Origin: an uncultured Lachnospiraceae bacterium
Lineage (GTDB): Bacteria; Bacillota; Clostridia; Lachnospirales; Lachnospiraceae
Assembly (NCBI GenBank): GCA_946414885.1
Contig: CAMKQH010000017.1
Location: forward strand, 1 to 64,000
Reading direction: 5' to 3'
DNA: 64,000 nt
The position numbers and the translations under genes are program-made. The notes beneath the pieces were generated by a model. It was given only the letters and a program-made list of their open reading frames with translations. It was not told the DNA's origin and did not search any database. Position 1 is the stretch's first letter; each line of letters begins with the position of its first letter. This document shows, piece by piece, positions 44,607 to 53,179 of this stretch.

Positions 44607-45860
44607 TTACTGGATAATGCGGCGCACGCCCACCATATCCTTTCGGTAGGTTGCATTGCTCACCTTGATGCCGTCCTTTTTGTTGCTGGCGTGAACGATC
44701 TTTCCTGAACCGATGTACATTCCAACGTGACCGTTATAACAAACAATGTCGCCAGGCTGGGCGTTCTCATAGGCAACCGTCGTTCCGTCATTTCTCTGCT
44801 GCCCGGAAGTACGGGAGAGGGAATATCCAAATTTCGCGTACACGGAATACATAAAGCCTGAGCAGTCCGTGCCGTTCGTGAGGCTCGTTCCGCCTAGCAC
44901 GTAAGGATTACCCACAAATTGCAACGCGTACTTCGCAATTTTCTTTCCCAGGTCACTTCCCGCCGCGTTGTCTACGATGGAGGAATAACTTGTCTCCGTG
45001 ATCGTTCCCACGTCTGCGGCCTGCCCCTGCTTTTGCTGTTGCTGAAGCTTCTTGATCTCTTTTTGCTCCTGCTGGATCAAAGTCTTTGCGACGTTGGCTT
45101 CCTGCTTCGCCTTTTTGATCTCAGCCTCAAAGTCGGCGCTCTCCTTTTTCCTTTGCGCAAGCGCCTTGTCAAGATCCGCCTTTTGCTTTTCCAGTTCCGC
45201 TTTTGCAAGCTCCACTTCTTCCTTCGCCCGCGTAAATGCGTCCTTTTGCGTCTGTAATTCCTGTTTTTCGACCTCTAACTTCTTCCACAGATCCAGCGTG
45301 ATCTGTTTCACGTTCTCAAAATCAGAAAGCTTGCTCCTGTCATACGTATAGAGCTGTTCCACATAGTCCATCTTGTTTAGGAGTGCAGAAAGTCCAATTC
45401 CCTGCATGAGCAGGTGGAAGAAGGATACGTTCCCCGTCTCGTAAATCCTCTTGGCACGGACCTGCATGTCATCCTTCTGTTTTTCCTCCCGTGCCTTCGC
45501 CGCAAGGTATTCCTGCTCCGTCTGATCGATCTCATCCTGCTTTTGCGTGATCTCGCCTCTCTTTATCTCGATCTCCTTTTCCATTTCCGCGATCTCATCC
45601 TCCCGAAGGGCGATGCACGTCATGGTATTTAGGATCTCCGCGTTCAGATCGTCGATCATTTCCTCGATCAGGCTTTGCTTATCCTTTAGGTTCTCCGCCT
45701 TTTTGTTGGCTTCCTCCAATTCCTTCTGATGCGCCTTGATCTGCTCCTGTAACTCCGATATGGTGCTGGCGTGAACGGAATTGGACGCGAACGGACACAG
45801 CACTGCGATTGCCAGTGCCGCAAGCAGGCCCATGATCCATTTTCTTCCGTTTCTCTCCAT
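44607..45860 (-). CDS. Secreted NlpC/P60 peptidoglycan hydrolase with coiled coil
   Basis: 417 residues from the second Met (AAGGA upstream). A signal peptide (WIMGLLAALAIAVLCPFASNSVHAS) is followed by a long coiled coil (about residues 35-280), then the NlpC/P60 domain with catalytic Cys in GTDCSGFMYSVY, His in NGHVGMYIG and KIVHASNKK. The coiled-coil half resembles PcsB/CwlO-type hydrolases, which are held inactive and activated by FtsEX-like partners. It likely cuts stem peptides during growth or division. Confidence 0.92.
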   Translation of the reverse strand: MERNGRKWIMGLLAALAIAVLCPFASNSVHASTISELQEQIKAHQKELEEANKKAENLKDKQSLIEEMIDDLNAEILNTMTCIALREDEIAEMEKEIEIKRGEITQKQDEIDQTEQEYLAAKAREEKQKDDMQVRAKRIYETGNVSFFHLLMQGIGLSALLNKMDYVEQLYTYDRSKLSDFENVKQITLDLWKKLEVEKQELQTQKDAFTRAKEEVELAKAELEKQKADLDKALAQRKKESADFEAEIKKAKQEANVAKTLIQQEQKEIKKLQQQQKQGQAADVGTITETSYSSIVDNAAGSDLGKKIAKYALQFVGNPYVLGGTSLTNGTDCSGFMYSVYAKFGYSLSRTSGQQRNDGTTVAYENAQPGDIVCYNGHVGMYIGSGKIVHASNKKDGIKVSNATYRKDMVGVRRIIQ

Positions 45861-45892
45861 TCGCATCCTTGGTTCCCCGTTAACTAGTGATT

Positions 45893-47053
45893 TTATTTCT
45901 GCGATGCCAGATCATAAAGATACTCAAATGCCAATTGATAATGATAGCTCTGTCTGAAATCTTCCATGGAGGATTCACCGAGATAATCCGCAATGGAAGA
46001 AAGGCCGGCATTTGTGGCATACTCCTGCAAAATCTTGTTCAATTCTTCATCGTCGATGCAAAGTCCCTGCTTCTTCGCCAACGCCTGCATAATCAGATCC
46101 TCACGTGCCGCAATGACGGAATGCTCGTCAAGAAAGCTCGTCAAATCCTGTCCAAAATACGTCTGCACGAGCGTTTCAGGATCCGTTGCCATCTGGAAGG
46201 CCTGGGTAATGAAATAATCATTGATCTGATTACGGTAATAATCAATCCATTCTTGCGGAACTTCCTTTACCTCACACATTTCCTCAATGAAGGTTTCCAA
46301 TATCTTTTCCTGATAATCGCCATCGCTTTCCGATTGATATAATTCCGTCAGATAGTCACGGATGTACTGGCGAAGTCCCTCAACGGTATCTACGTTCGGA
46401 ACGATCCCTGCAACGTGCTCGTCCTTCATTTCCTCAGGAATGATGCAGTTTACGGTCACGGTGAAAACAACTGCCTGTCCTGCAAGCTCTTCGCTGTGAT
46501 ATTCCTCAGGAAACGTGAGGTTTAAGTCAACCGTCTCTCCCGGCATAACGCCGATCAGACCAGATTCAAAACCGTCTATGAAGCTGTGCGAACCAATGGT
46601 GAGCGGCGCACCCTGTGCCGTTCCTCCGTCAAAGGCAACGCCGTCCTTCTTTCCAACGTAATCAATGTTAACGGTATCCCCGTTTACCACGGCGCGATCC
46701 TTAATTCCCTGATCTGCGGGGAAATGATTGTAATAAGCATCCTTGAGGATCAGCTCAACCTCTTCCTCATCAATCTCCACGGGATCTCTCTCAACGCGGA
46801 AATTCTGATAATCCTTGATCGTTACGTACTTGTCAAGATCCATGTCCTTCGCATAGGTACGACCTTCGGTAACCTTTATTGGTTCCGCAGTCGACGCCGG
46901 ATCCTGGACTCCCGTCTCCGTAACTTCGGTTCCGGACGTCGTCGGATTCTCGCCACCCGTTTTCGTCTCACAGCCTGCCAACGTTCCACAAGCGAGAACT
47001 GCAGCGCAGATCAAGGCAATCCCGCCAAAATTCTTCTTTTTCATCTCTTTCAT
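45893..47053 (-). CDS. Lipoprotein trigger factor-like peptidyl-prolyl isomerase
   Basis: 386 residues. The lipobox is LAGC near residues 25-28, followed by a Thr/Gly-rich linker. A FKBP-type domain follows (GDTVNIDYVGKKDGVAFDGGTAQGAPLTIGSHSFIDGFESGLIG), then a helical trigger factor C-terminal domain. The ribosome-binding N-domain is missing. A lipid-anchored version would act as an extracytoplasmic foldase. Preceded by GAGAGG; gap of 32 bp to the NlpC gene suggests one transcript. Confidence 0.88.
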   Translation of the reverse strand: MKEMKKKNFGGIALICAAVLACGTLAGCETKTGGENPTTSGTEVTETGVQDPASTAEPIKVTEGRTYAKDMDLDKYVTIKDYQNFRVERDPVEIDEEEVELILKDAYYNHFPADQGIKDRAVVNGDTVNIDYVGKKDGVAFDGGTAQGAPLTIGSHSFIDGFESGLIGVMPGETVDLNLTFPEEYHSEELAGQAVVFTVTVNCIIPEEMKDEHVAGIVPNVDTVEGLRQYIRDYLTELYQSESDGDYQEKILETFIEEMCEVKEVPQEWIDYYRNQINDYFITQAFQMATDPETLVQTYFGQDLTSFLDEHSVIAAREDLIMQALAKKQGLCIDDEELNKILQEYATNAGLSSIADYLGESSMEDFRQSYHYQLAFEYLYDLASQK

Positions 47054-47170
47054 AATCCTCTCATTTTTCTTCTGAAGCCTTGCGGCTAACTTCCATTTTG
47101 TATTATAACACCAATACTTGCATAATTAAAATGAAAATTACGTGAACTTTAAAATTATCAAAACCAATTC

Positions 47171-47199
47171 TTGTGAATTTGCCAAAGCTGTGATATGAT
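47171..47199 (+). promoter_or_regulatory. Promoter of the 169-residue membrane protein gene
   Basis: TTGTGA, 17-bp spacer, TATGAT, about 57 bp before the start codon. Confidence 0.65.
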
Positions 47200-47255
47200 G
47201 TAATGTAGTTTCTGTATAAAATTGAATAGGGAAAAGGATAGAAAGGATACGTAGT

Positions 47256-47765
47256 ATGATGAACACTAACACGTTTGCTTTCCTGGGCATTAACCCTGGT
47301 CTGATCGTCCTGATCGTGGTGCTCGTACTGGTCGTGGCTGCCATTATCGCAATGTACTTCTTGGGAAAGAAGGCCCAAAAGAAGCAGGCCGAACAGCAAG
47401 AGCTCATGGAAGCCAACAAAATGACGGTCTCCATGCTGATCATTGACAAAAAACGACTTAAGATTAAGGAATCAGGATTACCGCAATCCGTCATCGACCA
47501 GACGCCGAAGATCATGAGAAACCAGAAGCTCCCCATCGTAAAAGTTAAGATCGGACCCCAGATCATGAATCTGATCAGCGATGAGAAGATCTTCGACAAC
47601 ATTCCCCTCAAGAAGGAAGTTAAGGCGACGATCAGCGGCATGTACATTCTCGGAGTGAAAGGCCTTCACGGCAAGATTGAACTCGCTCCACCCAAGAAAA
47701 AAGGCTTCTTCAAGCGTGCCATGGAAGCGGCACAGGAAAAAGCCGGTGCAAAACCCGTTAAATAA
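47256..47765 (+). CDS. Conserved membrane-anchored protein of unknown function
   Basis: 169 residues. One N-terminal membrane helix (GLIVLIVVLVLVVAAIIAMYFL), a basic/coiled linker (GKKAQKKQAEQQE), then a soluble domain with DKKRLKIKESGLPQSVIDQTPKIM and a Lys-rich tail. The layout (short Nout helix, basic linker) recalls YajC-like proteins, but the soluble part does not match that family as far as can be told. GAAAGG lies 9 bp before the start. Transcribed alone with its own terminator. Confidence 0.75.
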   Translation: MMNTNTFAFLGINPGLIVLIVVLVLVVAAIIAMYFLGKKAQKKQAEQQELMEANKMTVSMLIIDKKRLKIKESGLPQSVIDQTPKIMRNQKLPIVKVKIGPQIMNLISDEKIFDNIPLKKEVKATISGMYILGVKGLHGKIELAPPKKKGFFKRAMEAAQEKAGAKPVK

Positions 47766-47769
47766 TTCA

Positions 47770-47798
47770 AAAACCTCGCGGTTTCGCGAGGTTTTTTT
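47770..47798 (+). terminator. Terminator of the 169-residue protein gene
   Basis: AACCTCGCG-GTT-TCGCGAGGTT followed by TTTTT. Confidence 0.9.
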
Positions 47799-47864
47799 GT
47801 GTCAATGGGGACGATTCTTTTTGGCACGTTCTCCCGAGCAAATGGGCTCGTCAAGGGAACGCGT

Positions 47865-48317
47865 CTACTGACGTGCTTTCCTAATCATGATCCTCAGGTC
47901 ATCCTGACTGATCTCCTGGCAGTCCTGCATCATTTGATAGCGGATCTGCACCAAAATCTCTTCTTCTCCCTGCGCCACGTCAAGCTCTCTCGTGTGGATC
48001 TCAAGCCGCATCGTTCCATAGGGCGTGGGATAATCCACCATGCATCCGCACTCCTCTTCTCCCTGCTTCCGGTACGTGAACTCCATCACGTGCTTGGCAC
48101 CGCCCTTGTCATCCGGAAGGCTTCGTCTCAAGACCACCTCTCCCTCACTGATCTTCAGTCTGCTCGAGAAAGTTACGCCTCCCTTTTTTCCATCCTCAGA
48201 AAGCTCCTCTGAAAACAACACGTAATGATGGCCATTTTTATAATAACATTGTCCCTCCGCGCGGTTTACGATCTCTCCCCTTCCGCCCGTGATCTCTATG
48301 CTGACCAACCCTTCCAT
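47865..48317 (-). CDS. DUF1934 (YwiB-like) protein
   Basis: 150 residues. Small lipocalin-like beta-barrel pattern: VSIEITGG, YYKNGHHYVLFSEE, MVDYPTPYGTMRLEIHTREL. Matches the DUF1934 family common in Firmicutes, function unknown. GGAAGG precedes the ATG. It lies 54 bp downstream of murI and may share its transcript. Confidence 0.8.
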   Translation of the reverse strand: MEGLVSIEITGGRGEIVNRAEGQCYYKNGHHYVLFSEELSEDGKKGGVTFSSRLKISEGEVVLRRSLPDDKGGAKHVMEFTYRKQGEEECGCMVDYPTPYGTMRLEIHTRELDVAQGEEEILVQIRYQMMQDCQEISQDDLRIMIRKARQ

Positions 48318-48371
48318 TGCATTTCCTTCCCACGTTCCTAACGCAAGGACACCCGTTCCTTCGGGGCCTTC

Positions 48372-49481
48372 TTAAAATTCTTCGATGTTGATCGTCTTTG
48401 CACTGAGAATCCCATATTTAATAATGGAATTGGCAAAAGTTTTAAACTTCTCCGCGCCGTCACTTACGTAAAACTGATATTTATTCTCTCCGAGGGCGAC
48501 GGGATTCTCCTTTAGGAGCCCCTTCCTTTCCAGCATTTCCTTCAGTTCCCTCGCTGTTTCGTATGCCGGATTCACTAGCGTTACCTTGTCTCCCATGATT
48601 CTGGCCACGGTGGAACGGATCAAGGGATAATGCGTGCATCCCAGGATCAGCGTGTCGATGTCAATGTCGATCAGCTCATTCAAATAACGCTTTGCGATCT
48701 CATCCGTCACCGGATCCTCCCAGAGCCCTTCTTCCACAAGGGGAACGAAGAGCGGACAGGCCTTTCCGTATATGGTGACCTCCGGATGGATCTTTTTTAT
48801 GTACTGGCTGTAAATATGGCTTCCAATGGTTGCCTCCGTCGCGATGACGCCAATCTTCCCGTTTCTCGTCGCCTCGGCCGCCGCCTTTGCTCCCGGCTTT
48901 ACCACGCCGATGATGGGAACGTCCGTCTCCTTCTCGAGATCCTCGAGGGCATAGGCACTGGCCGTGTTGCAGGCCACCACAATGGTTTTCACCTCATGGG
49001 TCTGCAGGAACCGCACGATCTGGCGGGAAAACCTTGTCACGGTCTCTTTCGACTTGCTGCCATAAGGCACTCTCGCCGTGTCCCCAAAATATATGATCTT
49101 CTCATTCGGAATCTGCCGCATGATTTCCCGCGCCACGGTAAGTCCGCCTACGCCGGAATCAAACACCCCTATGGGCGCGTCTGCCGTCAATTTTTGTTCC
49201 ATTCCTTTGTCACTAACCTTTCTATCCTTTTTCCAAAAGGCTTGCCATAATTCCATCAGCCTGCTGTGCCCCTTGATCTCTCCAGGTTTCGCCGAGAGTA
49301 CGGCGTCCAGCAGTTCTTCCCCCGAAAGGCACTCCTGCTCACAACTCTTGCATACGTCCGCGTTCCAAAACATTTCCGGAAACAAGATCCCAAATGCCAG
49401 CCATGCGGCCATCGCAAAGCCTCCAAAACGTGCCAGTGTCTTCCAAACCAGGTACTTACGGCCTCTATCCTCACGCTTCAT
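48372..49481 (-). CDS. murI: Glutamate racemase with N-terminal membrane extension
   Basis: 369 residues from ATG 49481 (GGGAGG 8-9 bp upstream). The racemase part starts near residue 101: PIGVFDSGVGGLTVAREI, with catalytic Cys in VVACNTASAYALEDL and LILGCTHYPLI. It makes D-glutamate for peptidoglycan. Before it are about 95 extra residues, with a basic start, one membrane helix (FGGFAMAAWLAFGILFPEMF) and a CKSCEQEC motif. No good internal ribosome site is seen before the racemase part, so a membrane-tethered enzyme seems real. A translation start at the internal Met remains possible. Confidence 0.88.
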   Translation of the reverse strand: MKREDRGRKYLVWKTLARFGGFAMAAWLAFGILFPEMFWNADVCKSCEQECLSGEELLDAVLSAKPGEIKGHSRLMELWQAFWKKDRKVSDKGMEQKLTADAPIGVFDSGVGGLTVAREIMRQIPNEKIIYFGDTARVPYGSKSKETVTRFSRQIVRFLQTHEVKTIVVACNTASAYALEDLEKETDVPIIGVVKPGAKAAAEATRNGKIGVIATEATIGSHIYSQYIKKIHPEVTIYGKACPLFVPLVEEGLWEDPVTDEIAKRYLNELIDIDIDTLILGCTHYPLIRSTVARIMGDKVTLVNPAYETARELKEMLERKGLLKENPVALGENKYQFYVSDGAEKFKTFANSIIKYGILSAKTINIEEF

Positions 49482-49559
49482 TTTTCTTTTCCTCCCATAC
49501 TCCATAGGTTCTTGACTTGAGTATGGGCACGGTTTGGAAAAATGATACGCGTCATTCCG

Positions 49560-50255
49560 TTATTTCTTTTCTTTTTCCAACCGGATCTGGCGGATGATCG
49601 CCTTCTTTTGATTGTCAATGTGAAGTCTCGCAGCCTCACAGGCCGTCTCGCGGTTTTTCTTCACAATGTTCTCATAGATAATGCGATGCTCCTCCACCAG
49701 CTTTTCATGCTGGCTAAAGTCTTTCAGATATTCAAAGCGATATCGGTACATCTGCTCCGACAGGTTATTTACCAGCTGGATCAGGCGCTGGTTGCCCGTA
49801 GCCTGCACGATGATGTCATGGAGTGCCACGTCCTTCTGCGCCAGGAGCTTTACGTCCTTCTCCTTTTCGCTCTTTCTCGCTTCTTCCGCAAAGGCATCAC
49901 ACGCCTCGGACAAACGTTGCAATTCCTCCTCCGTGATCCTCTCGCAAGCGAGCTCCACGCAAAGCGCGTCCACCGCACGGCGCACCTCCAGCACGTCATT
50001 CATGCTCTTTTCCGTGATCTGGGCAACCTCCGCCCCGCGTCTCGGGATCATCGTTACCAGACCTTCCAGTTCCAGCTTCCGGATGGCCTCACGGATCGGC
50101 GTTCTGCTCACGCCAAGCTGATCCGCGAGATGGATCTCCATCAGCCTCTCTCCCGGCTTTAATTCCCCCGTCAGGATGGCCTGACGGAGCGTGTTGAACA
50201 CCACGTCCCTAAGCGGTAAAAACTGATCCATTTTCAGCTGAAATCTCTCTTGCAT
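49560..50255 (-). CDS. GntR/FadR-family transcriptional regulator
   Basis: 231 residues. An N-terminal winged helix (ILTGELKPGERLMEIHLADQLGVSRTPIREAIRKLELEGLVTMIPRRGAEV) is followed by the all-helical FCD ligand domain with metal-binding type residues (EVRRAVDALCVELA, DVALHDIIVQATGN, EEHRIIYENI). Start at ATG 50255 with AGGAAAGG upstream. It lies between ispE and murI. It may act on the palindrome at the ispE promoter; the effector is unknown. Confidence 0.88.
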   Translation of the reverse strand: MQERFQLKMDQFLPLRDVVFNTLRQAILTGELKPGERLMEIHLADQLGVSRTPIREAIRKLELEGLVTMIPRRGAEVAQITEKSMNDVLEVRRAVDALCVELACERITEEELQRLSEACDAFAEEARKSEKEKDVKLLAQKDVALHDIIVQATGNQRLIQLVNNLSEQMYRYRFEYLKDFSQHEKLVEEHRIIYENIVKKNRETACEAARLHIDNQKKAIIRQIRLEKEKK

Positions 50256-50348
50256 TTTTCTCGCCTTTCCTATCGCAGTCATGCGGCGTCTTTCCGTCAC
50301 AATCCCGCATGCGCGGCTCTTTCCGCTTTTGTTTCTGAACTCCTCGGC

Positions 50349-51212
50349 TTATTCCCTGCCACTTACCGGCTTTGTCACGTAAATCTGCCTTGCAAGCCCA
50401 AGCTCCCGGATCTGCTCCCCGGCTGCCCTGGCCATTTCTTCCTTCTCAAAAATCCCAAACGTAGACGGTCCGCTGCCACTCATAAGACTGCCAAGCGCGC
50501 CCTGGGAGAGCATGACCTCTCTGATCTTTTGAACCACGGGATGCATTTCCTCCGTGACCGTTGCAAGCACGTTGGCGAGGCGCCTTACAACCCCATCCAA
50601 GTCATTTTCCGCGATGGCCCTTTGCATGCCGTCCACGTCCGGATGATCCGTGATCTCATGGCGGTCGATCCGCTCGTAGACCTCCTTTGTCGATACGCCA
50701 ATCTCAGGCTTTGCAACCAAAAGCACGCACTCCGGCATGGGAGGAAGCTTTGTCAAAACCTCGCCGATTCCTTCGGAAAGCGCGGTCCCGCCCAGGATGC
50801 AATAAGGTACGTCCGCTCCGATCTTGACGCCCAGGGTACAGAGCTCCTCCTCCGAAAGTCCAAGATCATACAAAAGATTCATCGCCTTCATCGTACAGGC
50901 TGCATCCGTGCTTCCGCCGGCCATTCCGGCCGCCACGGGAATTCTTTTTTCCAGATGCACGGAAACGCCGCCGGCGATCTGAAATCTCTCCCGCATCAGC
51001 GACGCTGCCTTATAGATTAGATTATCTTCTCCCAATGGGATCTCTCCGGCATCCGACGTGATCTTGATTTCTCCCGTCGTCCGTTCAAACGAAAGCGTGT
51101 CGTAAATCCCCACCGTCTGCATGATCATGCGAACCTGATGATACCCGTTTTCCAGGCGTCCCACCACGTCCAGGCATAAATTGATCTTTGCGTATGCATT
51201 TAAACTCAGCAT
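50349..51212 (-). CDS. ispE: 4-diphosphocytidyl-2-C-methyl-D-erythritol kinase
   Basis: 287 residues. GHMP kinase of the MEP isoprenoid pathway. N-terminal YAKINLCLDVVGRLENGYHQVRMIMQTV, the ATP loop PVAAGMAGGSTDAACTM and the C-terminal GSLMSGSGPSTFGIF are diagnostic. AGAGG lies upstream. A strong promoter with an overlapping palindrome precedes it. It is probably cotranscribed with the GntR gene. Confidence 0.95.
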   Translation of the reverse strand: MLSLNAYAKINLCLDVVGRLENGYHQVRMIMQTVGIYDTLSFERTTGEIKITSDAGEIPLGEDNLIYKAASLMRERFQIAGGVSVHLEKRIPVAAGMAGGSTDAACTMKAMNLLYDLGLSEEELCTLGVKIGADVPYCILGGTALSEGIGEVLTKLPPMPECVLLVAKPEIGVSTKEVYERIDRHEITDHPDVDGMQRAIAENDLDGVVRRLANVLATVTEEMHPVVQKIREVMLSQGALGSLMSGSGPSTFGIFEKEEMARAAGEQIRELGLARQIYVTKPVSGRE

Positions 51213-51242
51213 GACTTTTTCCTCTGAATGTATTCTGTATAC

Positions 51243-51285
51243 AAGGATTGTATTTATTATAGTACAATCCTTATGCGTCCGTCAA
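51243..51285 (-). promoter_or_regulatory. ispE promoter with overlapping palindromic operator
   Basis: Minus strand -35 TTGACG (51280-51285), 18-bp spacer, -10 TATAAT (51256-51261). A perfect inverted repeat AAGGATTGTA-N10-TACAATCCTT (51243-51272) covers the -10. GntR/FadR-type repressors often bind such sites, and one is encoded two genes downstream. Confidence 0.65.
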
Positions 51286-51309
51286 GCCTTGTACGCAAAA
51301 GGCTTCGCG

Positions 51310-52866
51310 TCAATTTCTTTTTACAACCAAAAGCTTTTGTCCCGGTACTAATTCCTCGCTGGTAAGATTGTTGAGATCCTTTAGGCTTTGAATCGGCACG
51401 TAATATTTTTTCCCCACGTTCCAAAGATGTTCCCCGGGACGCACCACGTAGATCGCCATGCCTGGCAAGGATGCCATTTTCTCCTGGTCCAGGGGTGCCT
51501 CCGCGATCTCCCCCAGCACCTGCGTTTCTTCTTCATGAAACGCTGAGGCCACAAAGCAAAGAATCGCCTTCACTTCCATCTCCTCACTGCCCTGCATGGT
51601 GACGCTAAAGCGTTCCAGCGTAGCCTGGACCCGCTCCGGCACGTCCTCTCCAGCCAATCCCGGGATTTCCAGCACATACTCGTATGGCAGTGTTTTCCTA
51701 ACGCACCCATAAGGTTTTTCGTCATCCCCCGTGACATAAAGGATCTTGACGCCAAGGCTTCCGCGAAGGCGCAGTCCGTTCTCCGCCGCCAGTACGTCCG
51801 TCAGCGACAGGCTTCCCTCTCCGCGGATCAGCTGCAGAGGTTTCGCCACGCCTTCCAGCGTCACGTGGTCCAGAACCTTTGTCTTTCCCGTAACGCTCCT
51901 GAGAAGCCGCCTTAAGGAGGCCGTCTTTTTCTCTTCCAGGATTTCTTCCTTCACGCCATAGACGTCCGTAACCACGTCCAATTTCTTCTCTTCATAAACG
52001 CAAATCCTGAGCGTGACCGTCATCTCCAGCCCGAAATCCCGCATCTCTCCGTCCAAGTCAGGCTTTGGCGTCAGTTCCCACTGGGAAATGCCATATCTAA
52101 CGTCAAGCGCCATTCCCTCATGACAGCCGGAGCAGGCGATCTGAGTGCTCTCCTCCACCGTCGTCTCGTAAATCTCGGGATTTCCGTCTTCACTTTCATA
52201 CAGCACGAACACGCGGACTTCGCCCTGCGCGTAAAGCTGCTCCTCGCCCAGCCGGAAATTCATCTCTCCCAGCTCTGCGCTCTTCCAAAGAATCCTTGCC
52301 ACGTTTGGTTGACCTGAGGGCAGGGAAAGCTCCTCCTTGATCCGCATCACGTCCCTGCTGCACAACGCCAATTCCGTGTACTCCATGGGCACAAGCCGGA
52401 TCTGTGCATCCTCCTGCCCAGGGCCGGTAACTCCTATGGGAAGCTCTTCATCCTGAATGGACTGAGCGGACGCCTCCAGTGAAAGGACGGATTGCACGCC
52501 AAGCTTTCGCGAGTTGATCATGGATATGGTCAGATCCTCCACCATGCCCGTAACGACAACATCATCTGAAGGAAGCAGTCCTTCCACGCGGATCTTCTCC
52601 TCAAACGGAAGTTTTCCCTCCATGCATTCCAGGCGTCCGCCATATTCCTGCGTGTGATACAGGACGGAGAACGTTAATTTCCCGCGCACCGTCACCGCAT
52701 CTGCCATGGGCTGCACTTCCTCGATCAAAACACTCCCCTTCTCCAGACAGATGGTGTTTACGTCTGGCTTCATCTCGGGAAGATTGACGTCTTCCTCCAT
52801 GGTGATCTGTAACTGGCCCTCCTTTTCGGTGCCATTCCTTCGTACGTATTGTTTTAGCAACTCCAT
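51310..52866 (-). CDS. sipL: SPOCS-domain and LysM protein (SipL-like)
   Basis: 518 residues. The N-terminal and central parts carry repeats of the DUF3794/SPOCS type (EMKPDVNTICLEKGSVLIEEVQPMADAVTVRGKLTFSVLY; a further copy near residue 165). The C-terminus ends in a LysM domain (IYVVRPGEHLWNVGKKYYVPIQSLKDLN). In Clostridioides difficile, SipL bridges SpoIVA and the spore coat/exosporium. Its presence suggests a spore-forming ancestry or capacity. It is 44 bp upstream of the ispE -35 region. Confidence 0.85.
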   Translation of the reverse strand: MELLKQYVRRNGTEKEGQLQITMEEDVNLPEMKPDVNTICLEKGSVLIEEVQPMADAVTVRGKLTFSVLYHTQEYGGRLECMEGKLPFEEKIRVEGLLPSDDVVVTGMVEDLTISMINSRKLGVQSVLSLEASAQSIQDEELPIGVTGPGQEDAQIRLVPMEYTELALCSRDVMRIKEELSLPSGQPNVARILWKSAELGEMNFRLGEEQLYAQGEVRVFVLYESEDGNPEIYETTVEESTQIACSGCHEGMALDVRYGISQWELTPKPDLDGEMRDFGLEMTVTLRICVYEEKKLDVVTDVYGVKEEILEEKKTASLRRLLRSVTGKTKVLDHVTLEGVAKPLQLIRGEGSLSLTDVLAAENGLRLRGSLGVKILYVTGDDEKPYGCVRKTLPYEYVLEIPGLAGEDVPERVQATLERFSVTMQGSEEMEVKAILCFVASAFHEEETQVLGEIAEAPLDQEKMASLPGMAIYVVRPGEHLWNVGKKYYVPIQSLKDLNNLTSEELVPGQKLLVVKRN

Positions 52867-52960
52867 GCCGCATACCTCCAGCTCTTCCCAGATACCTTAT
52901 GTATACGCCGGAAGGATTAAAAATATGAGTGGGGCGCGTATGGATTGAGTGCGAAGGGAT

Positions 52961-53132
52961 GGGGCAGGGTAGGTCCGCATGCATCACCCGTGAACAATTA
53001 GCCGGCGGTTCTTACTGAATTGGAGACCTATGGCGACGCCATCATTTATAAGCGACGCCGACATAGGGCGAACAATGAAGTTAGAACCGTCCGAGCCGTT
53101 CACGGGTGATGCATGCGGACCTACCCTGCCCC
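52961..53132. repeat. Long palindromic element (copy 1) with perfect 35-bp inverted arms
   Basis: GGGGCAGGGTAGGTCCGCAT...CGTGAAC at 52961-52995 is the exact complement of 53098-53132. The 102-bp core begins AATTAGCCGGCGGTTCTTA and ends TTAGAACCGTCCGAGCC, so it forms a further imperfect stem. It lies downstream of the first lipoprotein gene. The gap 52867-53179 contains nothing else recognisable. Confidence 0.85.
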
Positions 53133-53179
53133 TGGCATCCGAAAAATTCAACTTAATACGTGCCCTCCCAGAAAATCAT

